Source: an uncultured Bacteroidales bacterium
GTDB taxonomy: Bacteria; Bacteroidota; Bacteroidia; Bacteroidales; Marinilabiliaceae
NCBI GenBank assembly: GCA_934699135.1
Contig: CAKUVM010000011.1
Span: 1-38,955 of the forward strand
Reading direction: 5' to 3'
Length of the DNA: 38,955 nt
Below the pieces are notes generated by a model. The model was not told the origin of the DNA, did not search any database, and saw nothing but the letters and a program-made list of their open reading frames with translations. Each line of letters begins with the position of its first letter. Position 1 is the first letter of the stretch. Shown piece by piece: positions 31,708-38,955 of the stretch. A program made the position numbers and the translations under genes.

Positions 31708-34296
31708 ATGAAAAAAGCAATTCTCCACATCATACTGTTTCTCCTCGCGGCAATCGCGGCCATGCCCGCCGCCTACGGGCAACGCAAGAAAACGGCGCGC
31801 AGGGGTGGGGCCGCGGCGTCCCAGCGCGTCTTGACGGGACCTGACAGGCATCTGGGTGGCGTGGTCGTGGACAGCGAGACGGGCGAGACGTTGCCTTTCT
31901 CCAACGTCTTTGTGCGCGCCACGCTCATTGGCGTGCAGACCGATTTCGACGGCCATTTCTCGCTCATGGTGCCTGCGCGCTATGACACATTGCGTTTCAG
32001 CGCCATGGGCTATGATGAGCAGTTCCGAGTCATCAGCCAGATAGAGGGAGACAAGGATAGCCTCGTGATTAAAATGAGGCCGGACAACATATCCATTGAA
32101 GAGATCACGGTTAAGCCAGACGACGCGCCGCGCCGCCTCCTCAAAGCTGTCTTGGCAAACAAGCGGCGAAACAACCCTGCCAATCATGACCGTGCTGAGT
32201 ATGAGAAATATACGCGGTGGGAATATAGTTTGGCCAACATCAGCGACCGTGCCGCGCAAAAGGGACTGATTCTTCGCGACGCGGCCAAACTGATGAAAGT
32301 GAGCGCCGAGGACAGCTCGCGCTACCTGCCTGTCTATTTTTCCGAGACCTTGAGCCATAATGAGACGCAGCGCGACCCGCTGAAAGCCCGCACGACGGTG
32401 GTGGCGGACCGGACGAGGGGCATAGACGTCTTTAAGCAATATGAGATAGGCGGTTTCTCCAACGCCATGGACAATGAGATAAATTTCTATGACGACGTGG
32501 TGAAAATGCTTGGCGTGGGCTTCGTGAGCCCCATTGCGTCCGATTGTTTTCACTACTATGATTTCTTCATCACTGACAGCATTATGACGGCTGGTCACGC
32601 TGCGTCTCCTGCCGACAGCGTGAAGGTCTACACCGTGAAATTTCGTCCTAAAAACCGCGGGGACAAGGTCTTTGAGGGTAATATGGACATTGAGACGCGC
32701 CATTTCTCGCCTCTGCGCATTGCCGCCACCATGCCCAAGGGCACAAACATAAACTTTGTCAAAAAGCTCAATATCAGCAGCTCCTACCAGATGGTGAACG
32801 ACTCCATCCCGTTTTTCGGGACAAACGAGATGGAGCTGCACGTTGACTATATGCCCGTCAACTCAGACAAAAAGAGACTTGAGATATTGTGCAGGATGTA
32901 TAACTCGCAGAGCAGCGTGCGCCTGGACGCTCCTGAGCCACTCCAACTCAGCAAAAAAGCCCTGGCCATTGAGACTCTGAAAGCCGATGGCTACAAGCAA
33001 CGCGACGACGCCTTTTGGGATGAGCGACGCCATGCCGAGATGACCAAGGAGCAGCAAGACGCCAACGCCATGATTGACTCGCTCAACAATGTCGGCTCCA
33101 TCAAGGTGTTCAACCACTTGGCCAAGGCCGCTATCACGGGATTTGTTGATGTCGGCACCGTGGAGGTAGGCCCCATTGGTGAGATGTTCAACACCAATAA
33201 GATTGAGGGGTTGCATCTTGGTGCGGGTCTCCGCACGAGCAAAGAAGTGAGCGAGCGGTGGGTCTTCAGCGGCATTGTGGGCTACGGTTTTAAAAACGCG
33301 CGCCCCACTTTCGGGGCCGGGGTGGGCTACAGGTTCAAAAGCCCTATGAGGCGCACGCTGGAGCTCAACTACTCAGACCGCCTCATGAAAATCGGCGAGG
33401 ACGAGAACATACTCTATCTCTATGAGAATATGCTTTCCACGAGCGAGACCAACATTGTGGCCCAGCTCTTCAAGCGCGAGGAGATTGACGAGCTGCACTA
33501 TTGCCAAAAGGTGCGCCTGCGCTATGACAATGAGTGGCTTACGGGCTTCCAGACGCGCCTCCAGGCCTTGGCCTTGTGGCAAGAGAGTCCGCGCTACTAC
33601 CCGTTCACGCAGGGTGGCGAGCGCATTGGCGGCGTGGAGCAGCAAGAGGTGTCGCTGGACTTCCGCCTCTCTTGGCGCGAAAAGTTTATGGACGACGGCT
33701 TGCAACGTATGTATCTCACCACAGACTTCCCCATAGTCCATTTCACGGTGGCGGGGGGGCACACGCGAGCAGGCTCGAAAAACGGCACTTACGCTCGGCT
33801 GCACTCCACCGTCAAGCACCGTTTCTATATCGGCCAGACCAAGCTGGACTTGGCCATCGAGGATGGCATATACTTTGGGCGATTGCCCTACACCACGCTC
33901 AATATTGCCCGCGGCAACAAGACCTACGGATTCTACCGCTACGACTTCAACCTGATGAATTACTTGGAGTTCGTCTGTGATAAATATGTCTACGTCCACG
34001 CCGATTATCAGCTAGACGGCCTCTTGCTCCATAAGCTGCCCCTAGTGTATAAACTGGGGTTGCGCGAGGTGGTCGGGGCCAAGCTGATGGTTGGTGGGCT
34101 GAGCCGTCGCCACGCCGCCATGCTGGATATGCCTGAGGGCGTTGGCGGGCCGTCCAAGCCATATGTTGAGCTTAACGCGGGCATTGACAACATCTTGCGC
34201 TTCTTTCGCGTCGACTTTGTCTGGCGAGCCGTGGGTGACGACCGCGACGACGCGCCGCGCTGGGGGTTGCGCGCCCAGTTCGCCCTCAAGCTCTAG
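31708..34296 (+). CDS. DUF5686 protein with carboxypeptidase-like regulatory domain
   Basis: An 862-residue exported protein. After the signal peptide (ILFLLAAIAAMPAAYGQ) and a basic linker comes a CarboxypepD_reg-like beta-sandwich (LGGVVVDSETGETLPFSNVF; VQTDFDGHFSLMVP). Next is the DUF5686 region: RRLLKAVLANKRRNNPANH, YEKYTRWEYS, YLPVYFSETLSH and a long strand-rich part with alternating aromatic and polar residues up to the C-terminus (WGLRAQFALKL). The second half looks like an outer-membrane barrel. The family is common in Bacteroidota; its function is not established. It is alone on its strand. Its stop TAG (34294-34296) overlaps the stop of the convergent kinase gene, and no terminator is present between them. 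Confidence 0.9.
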   Translation: MKKAILHIILFLLAAIAAMPAAYGQRKKTARRGGAAASQRVLTGPDRHLGGVVVDSETGETLPFSNVFVRATLIGVQTDFDGHFSLMVPARYDTLRFSAMGYDEQFRVISQIEGDKDSLVIKMRPDNISIEEITVKPDDAPRRLLKAVLANKRRNNPANHDRAEYEKYTRWEYSLANISDRAAQKGLILRDAAKLMKVSAEDSSRYLPVYFSETLSHNETQRDPLKARTTVVADRTRGIDVFKQYEIGGFSNAMDNEINFYDDVVKMLGVGFVSPIASDCFHYYDFFITDSIMTAGHAASPADSVKVYTVKFRPKNRGDKVFEGNMDIETRHFSPLRIAATMPKGTNINFVKKLNISSSYQMVNDSIPFFGTNEMELHVDYMPVNSDKKRLEILCRMYNSQSSVRLDAPEPLQLSKKALAIETLKADGYKQRDDAFWDERRHAEMTKEQQDANAMIDSLNNVGSIKVFNHLAKAAITGFVDVGTVEVGPIGEMFNTNKIEGLHLGAGLRTSKEVSERWVFSGIVGYGFKNARPTFGAGVGYRFKSPMRRTLELNYSDRLMKIGEDENILYLYENMLSTSETNIVAQLFKREEIDELHYCQKVRLRYDNEWLTGFQTRLQALALWQESPRYYPFTQGGERIGGVEQQEVSLDFRLSWREKFMDDGLQRMYLTTDFPIVHFTVAGGHTRAGSKNGTYARLHSTVKHRFYIGQTKLDLAIEDGIYFGRLPYTTLNIARGNKTYGFYRYDFNLMNYLEFVCDKYVYVHADYQLDGLLLHKLPLVYKLGLREVVGAKLMVGGLSRRHAAMLDMPEGVGGPSKPYVELNAGIDNILRFFRVDFVWRAVGDDRDDAPRWGLRAQFALKL

Positions 34297-37200
34297 TCTT
34301 GACGCAGCAGGGGCAGAGAGACCGTGAATGTGGTGCCGCTGCCGCGCGCGGTGGTAAACGATATTTGGCCGCCGCTGTTCGTCACTATGGTTTTGGTTAT
34401 GGCCAGGCCCAGGCCCATGCCCTTGCTCTTGGTAGTGAAGTTTGGCTTGAATATTTTCTCCTTCACATTATCGTCAATCCCGTCGCCATTATCCGTCACG
34501 TCCACGGTGGCCGTTTCGCCATCGTGGCGGAGCCTTACCGCAATGTCCACTTTCCGGCCATCTTTCGCGCTCTGCTGGGCGTTCTTTATCAGATTGTTGA
34601 AGACGCTCGTCATAAGGTCGGGGTCGGCCATTATCCATACACCGTCTTTAGGCCCGTCATAGGTGAGCGTGGAGTCTTCGGAGCGTGAGAAGAGTGTGGT
34701 CGTGGCCGTGAGGCGGGCCGCCAGGTCCATGGGCTCCGGCTCGGCTTGTTTCATTTTGGCTATGCCGGAAAACTGTGAGGCCACGGATGTCAGCTGGTCT
34801 ATCTGCTCAATGAGCGTCTGCGCCGTCTTATGAAGCATGGGTTCGAAGTTCTCGCGCCGTGTCTCCCATATGCGCAGCAGATATTGTACCGAGAGCTTCA
34901 TGGGCGTCAGCGGGTTTTTTATCTCGTGGGCCACTTGCCGCGCCATTTCGCGCCATGTGCTTTCGCGCTCGGTGGCCGCCAGTCGCTCGGCCGAGGCGTG
35001 GAGTTGGGCCGTCATCTTGTTATATGCGGAGACGATTTGCCCTACTTCGTCGTCATAGGGGTAGGCCAGTTTCGCCCCGCGGCTGTCAATATCAGAGTTT
35101 TGCAAAATGTCGCGCAGCTCTGTCAAGTGCCGCATGATGCCGTGTGCCATGGCGTATGAGAATATGATGGCCAGCAAGATGATGAGCATCATGGAGTTTG
35201 TGATCGGCACTATGGTAGACATCATCTGTCGCCGCATTGCGCTCACGTCGTTAAAGAAAGGCACGTTGACGTAGCCCAGCAGCTCGCCTCCGTCATTGAA
35301 GAGGGGGGCGTATATGGCGTAGTGGAGCAATGTGCCTATGCGCTCCTGCACAAAGGCCTCGCCCTTGCCTCTTTCCAGCATCCCTTTAGCCTCGTCATTC
35401 ATCAGTGGGGCCACCAGTCCGCTCATAAACATCTCGCGGCGCGACGTGCCTATCAGCTTGCCGTCGGCAGAGAAGAGGTGGGCGTCGGCCGCGAATGGGT
35501 CCGCGGCCCGTTGCAGGGCGTTGTCTATCTCCACTGTGTAGGCGCGGTTTGTGGCCAGCTCCCTTGGGCTGACGCCCGACAGCTCGTCGGTCATCGCGGC
35601 CTCAACGGCCTGGAGCGCGTCAGACAGTCGGTTGCGGCTCTCTTGCTCATAGTCGCCCATTGACTGGATGCTGGACACGGCGCAGAGGAGGACGAAAAGG
35701 ATCATCACGAAGATGACCAGGCCGGCGTGGAGCCTCTCACTCAGGCTCATATGTGCCCAGTGCGAGCGGCGGGAGTGCGACGCAATGAGCATTATTACGG
35801 GACACAGCACGAGCATCCCAAGGAATATGAATGAGTAGCATGTCAGGAAGTGCGAGAGGGTCATGACAGGGTAGCTCACCACCAGGGTCTGCCGCGCCGA
35901 TGTCTGGCACACCAGGTGAGAATATCCGTCAGATTGAGTGAGCGTGTTGGCAGAGTCGGCCAGGAGAGACGTCCTCACAAGCGGGTAGTCAAATGCGCCA
36001 TAGCGATACACCAGCCGCCCGTCGGCATATTTGGCGTAGGAGTAGCCGCGGAGCTTGTTCTCGTCCATCCTGTCTCGCTTGTTTATAAGTAGCTCCGGAT
36101 AGCCCACGCCCTGCGTGATGGCTTTGCGCGTCAGTTGGACGAAGAGGTCGTTTGGCGCGCCAGTGTGGCTGAATGTGAAGACGCCCAGATAGCACGGGCG
36201 GCCATCGCCGTCGTCAATGCAGTAGAATTTGTCAGCCCCGGCAACCTTGCGGCCGTGGGTGGCAATGAGTTGGTCAAAATATGGCAGGCAGTCATACAGG
36301 TCGCCGGTGTTAGTCATCTGGATGGTGCTGCCTATGCCGCGGCATGGGATCACTTGCAGGTCGAAACGCGTGAAGTAGCCTCCAAAGACCGCGTTGCGCA
36401 GGTGGGTGAAAATCTGGTCGTGGAGAATGTCTTTGGCCTCCATAAGGCGCAAGGTGGTGGTGTCGGCCGTCAGCGCGCTTTGGACTGATGGCAGCAGCTG
36501 CTCGGCAATGGGGTCGTCTTCCCTCATCATCTGGAATGAGAGGTTCGTAGAAAGCAACTTCCTGTACGCCATCTCCTTGTCGGCGTTCAGCACTGTCAGG
36601 CGCGAGGCGGCTATGAGCGCCAAGAGCATAAGAGTCCAGATGAAGTGGCTGAAGAGCATCACGCGGGCCGAGGCTCTCTTCATCAGGAAAAAAGCCACGC
36701 ACAGCGCGCCATACTCCACGCTCGCCATCCACGCCTGAGGCCATCCCCACAGCCACGCCGCGAACCCCGCCGCGCACGAGCCTGCCAAGGCGCACAGGCC
36801 AAAGCGCCTCCACCCCCACGACCCGCTCGCGCACGAGTAGCTACGCTCAAACACTAGGCACGGCCCCATGAGCAACAATGACACGATGACCATTTTTATC
36901 AGAGTGGGGGACGTGAGGCCAAGGCCGCCAACATAAAACGACAACCCTTGCGAGTGGCGCACCATGGTGTCTAACAGCCCATTGGCCAACATAAACGCCA
37001 CCCATGGAGCCACACTGGCCGCCAATATGGCAAGGCCGTGACGAGTGCGGATGACTGTCTGGCGGAAGTAGAGTGCGCTCCAAGCCGTAAGCAGTCCCGC
37101 GGCCAGGAGCAGATAGGCCAATGACGGAATCCACCAGTCGAATGAGAAGAACTGGAGCGAGAAAAGCGTGGATTGGCCATCGGCCTCCGGCGGGTTGATG

Positions 37201-37979
37201 GCCAGGCTGGCCATATATATGGTCACGAAGCCAAATGCCGCGAATGCGAGGGACTGCCACCTCCCCACGCGTCGCGAGACGAAAACCGAGGCGAACACCA
37301 CGGCGGCCGCGGCGCAAGCCACGCTAAGAGCCAAAAAAATTATGGCCAAGACGTATTGGCTCGTCGTGAGGCGCGCCGCGTATCCTGGGCCATAGGTGAC
37401 GGAAAAGAGGTATGCGCCGTTGGGTGAATAGACTGCCGCCCCGCGCTCAGGGTCGGTGGATATGTCGGTGTCTATTGGCAGGCGCAGCGAGGGGTGAAAG
37501 CGGTCTGTCAGGTAGTCGTTGACATACGGGAAGCGGCTGCGTATGCGCAGCAGAGCCGACAGGTGTAAATTGCCGCGGTGAAGGCTCTTGACGTAGAACC
37601 ACCCGTTCTCGGCCTCCAGCATCGGGCTGCGGATGGCGGGCGGCGTAGGGTTGGCGGTGGGCAGGCAGGCGTTGTGCCAAAGGCGCATTTTGCCGTTCTC
37701 GAAGACGTATAGGGAATAGTCCGAGGCGCAGCTTTGCGGTAGGCTCTTCATATCATTGCGAGCCAAAGAGTCTGCCACTTCGCGGAGCCATTGGCCCATG
37801 GCCTCGTCATGCCGTTCCATCACCCGCCCAAGCCTTCGGCTCTCGGCTGCCGTGTCCACGGCCCCGTCTCTTTTTGTGATGAGGGCGTAGGCGCACAATG
37901 ACACGATGGCGGCGGCGATGGATATGGCTATGCCGCAAATCCATCCGCGTCTTGGCATTATGGATGTGAGCAACTTCAC
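34293..37979 (-). CDS. NtrY-like sensor histidine kinase
   Basis: A 1,228-residue membrane kinase. The N-terminus has one helix, a periplasmic domain (about 35-215) and then seven or more hydrophobic segments (about 220-470). A second large extracytoplasmic domain follows (about 490-735), then a helix, another sensor region, a helix near 925-950, a HAMP-like linker, and the catalytic core. The H-box is QVAHEIKNPLTPMKLS, with His1018. The N-box is NNLIKNAQQSA, G1 is VTDNGDGID, and G2 is KGMGLGLAITK, all intact. The NPLTPMKLS form is typical of the NtrY group. No response regulator is in the window. It lies 45 bp after the FAH-family gene on the same strand. Confidence 0.93.
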   Translation of the reverse strand: MKLLTSIMPRRGWICGIAISIAAAIVSLCAYALITKRDGAVDTAAESRRLGRVMERHDEAMGQWLREVADSLARNDMKSLPQSCASDYSLYVFENGKMRLWHNACLPTANPTPPAIRSPMLEAENGWFYVKSLHRGNLHLSALLRIRSRFPYVNDYLTDRFHPSLRLPIDTDISTDPERGAAVYSPNGAYLFSVTYGPGYAARLTTSQYVLAIIFLALSVACAAAAVVFASVFVSRRVGRWQSLAFAAFGFVTIYMASLAINPPEADGQSTLFSLQFFSFDWWIPSLAYLLLAAGLLTAWSALYFRQTVIRTRHGLAILAASVAPWVAFMLANGLLDTMVRHSQGLSFYVGGLGLTSPTLIKMVIVSLLLMGPCLVFERSYSCASGSWGWRRFGLCALAGSCAAGFAAWLWGWPQAWMASVEYGALCVAFFLMKRASARVMLFSHFIWTLMLLALIAASRLTVLNADKEMAYRKLLSTNLSFQMMREDDPIAEQLLPSVQSALTADTTTLRLMEAKDILHDQIFTHLRNAVFGGYFTRFDLQVIPCRGIGSTIQMTNTGDLYDCLPYFDQLIATHGRKVAGADKFYCIDDGDGRPCYLGVFTFSHTGAPNDLFVQLTRKAITQGVGYPELLINKRDRMDENKLRGYSYAKYADGRLVYRYGAFDYPLVRTSLLADSANTLTQSDGYSHLVCQTSARQTLVVSYPVMTLSHFLTCYSFIFLGMLVLCPVIMLIASHSRRSHWAHMSLSERLHAGLVIFVMILFVLLCAVSSIQSMGDYEQESRNRLSDALQAVEAAMTDELSGVSPRELATNRAYTVEIDNALQRAADPFAADAHLFSADGKLIGTSRREMFMSGLVAPLMNDEAKGMLERGKGEAFVQERIGTLLHYAIYAPLFNDGGELLGYVNVPFFNDVSAMRRQMMSTIVPITNSMMLIILLAIIFSYAMAHGIMRHLTELRDILQNSDIDSRGAKLAYPYDDEVGQIVSAYNKMTAQLHASAERLAATERESTWREMARQVAHEIKNPLTPMKLSVQYLLRIWETRRENFEPMLHKTAQTLIEQIDQLTSVASQFSGIAKMKQAEPEPMDLAARLTATTTLFSRSEDSTLTYDGPKDGVWIMADPDLMTSVFNNLIKNAQQSAKDGRKVDIAVRLRHDGETATVDVTDNGDGIDDNVKEKIFKPNFTTKSKGMGLGLAITKTIVTNSGGQISFTTARGSGTTFTVSLPLLRQD

Positions 37980-38024
37980 GACAAGAGGCTTTTACGAGAG
38001 CTTCCAGAGCCTGTGCGGGAGAAG

Positions 38025-38636
38025 CTATTTTATAAGGAAATCCAGCATTGTGCGCCCCTCCAAAGCGGCCGTGAGCCTGTCTCCCTCTTTGACGGGGCCA
38101 ACGCCCGTGGGCGTGCCGGTAAAGATAAGGTCGCCGATGCGGAGCGAGAAGAAGCGAGAGGCGTAGGCTATTATGGCGTCTATCGAGTGCAGCATCTGCC
38201 CGGCCACGCCCTCTTGTCGCTTTTGCCCGTTCACCTCGAGGCAGAAACGCAACTCTGGCACAGGCGGCAATTCCGACAGCGGGATGAATTTTGATATTGC
38301 GGCGGAATAGTCAAAAGCCTTGCATATCTCCCAAGGGCGGCCCTCGGCCATCAGCTTCTGCTGCGTGTCTCGCGCCGTAAAGTCCACGCCCAGACCCACC
38401 GCGTCATAATACCTGTGGGCGAAACGCTCCTCAATGTGTCGCCCAAGGCGCGATATGCGAAACACCAGCTCCGCCTCGAAGTCAAACCGCTCGGCCCAGT
38501 CGGGCACGTAGAAAGGGCTGTTGTCGCGCAGCAGCGCGGTGTCCGGCTTCATGAAGATGACCGGGTCGGCGGCGGGCTTCATTCCAATCTCGGCGGCGTG
38601 GCGCGGATAGTTGAGCCCTACGCAGATAATCTTCAT
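38025..38636 (-). CDS. Fumarylacetoacetate hydrolase (FAH) family protein
   Basis: A 203-residue enzyme of the short FAH type (YcgM-like). It starts directly with IICVGLNYPRHAAEIG. PVIFMKPDTALL follows, then the metal-binding strand FDFEAELVFRI, then GLGVDFTARDTQQKLM, and finally LIFTGTPTGVGPVKEGD. These are the Mg-binding Glu/Glu/Asp region and C-C hydrolase loops. Such enzymes cleave acylpyruvates or decarboxylate oxaloacetate; the substrate is unknown. Its ATG overlaps the stop of the exonuclease gene in ATGA (38633-38636), so translation is coupled. The histidine kinase follows. The enzyme motifs appear intact. Confidence 0.93.
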   Translation of the reverse strand: MKIICVGLNYPRHAAEIGMKPAADPVIFMKPDTALLRDNSPFYVPDWAERFDFEAELVFRISRLGRHIEERFAHRYYDAVGLGVDFTARDTQQKLMAEGRPWEICKAFDYSAAISKFIPLSELPPVPELRFCLEVNGQKRQEGVAGQMLHSIDAIIAYASRFFSLRIGDLIFTGTPTGVGPVKEGDRLTAALEGRTMLDFLIK

Positions 38637-38955
38637 CGGCGTTGCTGGCCTCCCATCCTGAGGCGTATCTCTGTCAAGACGCGTTTCGTGTCGCGGCTGA
38701 AGTCTCCGTTCATCATCCAGTCAAAGTAGCTTGGCTCTGTGCGCAGCACCTGCTCCACGCTCTTGCCCTTGTGCTTGCCAAAGTTGAACGTCTCCACTCC
38801 GTTGGCGTCATATACGAAGCGGCCAGCGAAGTCCACGTTGCGAGACATCTGCGAGAAGTCCGCCAACCCCTTGATGTCTTTTGGCAGGTCGGCATATTTG
38901 TCTAGCTGCGCCAGGAAGACGTCCACGGTGGCCGACGTGTCGGCAAAGGCCCCAT
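38633..38955 (-). CDS. DnaQ-like 3'-5' exonuclease, C-terminal part (cut by window edge)
   Basis: The last ~106 codons of a gene that continues past the window. The visible start reads GAFADTSATVDVFLAQLDKY, the last exonuclease motif of DnaQ-type enzymes (usually H..L.DA.AT, with the catalytic His just outside the window). Then comes an extra domain with FNFGKHKGKSVEQVL and EPSYFDWMMNGDF, the pattern of the exodeoxyribonuclease X-like C-terminal domain. In Bacteroidota such proteins are annotated as polymerase III epsilon-like or exonuclease proteins. Its stop overlaps the FAH-gene start in ATGA. Confidence 0.85.
   Translation of the reverse strand, partial: GAFADTSATVDVFLAQLDKYADLPKDIKGLADFSQMSRNVDFAGRFVYDANGVETFNFGKHKGKSVEQVLRTEPSYFDWMMNGDFSRDTKRVLTEIRLRMGGQQRR

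Noticed and set aside
31684..32841. Long minus-strand ORF (385 codons) opposite the DUF5686 gene
   Set aside because: It is a mirror of the real gene's codon pattern, rich in His/Arg/Val/Leu, with no recognisable domain, and it overlaps a gene with clear family features.

Overview
The window looks like chromosomal DNA of a GC-rich member of the Bacteroidales (Bacteroidota). The evidence is the gene content: a hybrid two-component sensor with a periplasmic propeller, a DUF5686/carboxypeptidase-regulatory-like protein, a BT1926-type outer-membrane barrel, a U32 protein of RlhA type and a standalone DnaQ/ExoX-like exonuclease. Promoter-like sites also fit the Bacteroidota -7 consensus TAnnTTTG, and leaders are A-rich rather than Shine-Dalgarno-rich. 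The genus cannot be fixed from the sequence. No tRNA, rRNA, CRISPR array, insertion sequence or prophage was recognised. Assignments rest on reading the sequence and remembered family motifs; no database search was run.

Layout. 1-4216 (+): the end of a tripartite efflux operon with two MacB/FtsX-type permeases (the first cut by the window edge), a HlyD-type adaptor and a TolC-type channel, closed by a double hairpin. 4435-6217 (+): a membrane-anchored coiled-coil protein followed 4 bp later by a WYL-type regulator. 6389-13618 (+): a run of large full-length proteins that have lost catalytic residues: a hybrid two-component protein, an FGGY (rhamnulokinase-like) kinase 5 bp downstream, a possible surface-protein remnant, and a dihydroorotase-like protein with no metal ligands. 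13939-15052 (+): two thioredoxin-fold proteins, one without CxxC and one with CGPC. 15218-17026 (+): grpE-dnaJ with a strong terminator. 17239-18132 (+): dapA. 18254-22721 (-): clpS-clpA, a sugar nucleotidyltransferase and nudC. 22924-24213 (-): metY. 24504-26772 (+): an ABC-2 exporter of NatAB type. 27137-29647 (+): a coiled-coil lipoprotein and a small outer-membrane barrel. 29733-31592 (+): an RlhA-like U32 protein. 31708-34296 (+): the DUF5686 protein, whose stop codon overlaps that of a convergent operon. 34293-38955 (-): DnaQ-like exonuclease (partial), FAH-family hydrolase and an NtrY-like histidine kinase.

Most notable: five proteins have intact reading frames but damaged active sites. 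The hybrid sensor lacks its phospho-accepting His and Asp (His to Arg, Asp to Glu) and its N and G2 boxes. Its operon partner, the FGGY kinase, has Glu in place of the catalytic Asp and a changed phosphate loop. The dihydroorotase homologue has lost its metal ligands and catalytic Asp. A TlpA-like protein has lost CxxC. ClpA has a degenerate first AAA+ module beside an intact second one. The first two form an apparent operon and are the best candidate for an unusual signalling system: a phosphotransfer-independent transcription factor that spans the membrane and is co-expressed with a possible non-catalytic sugar-binding partner. This is inference from motifs and needs alignment and experiment.
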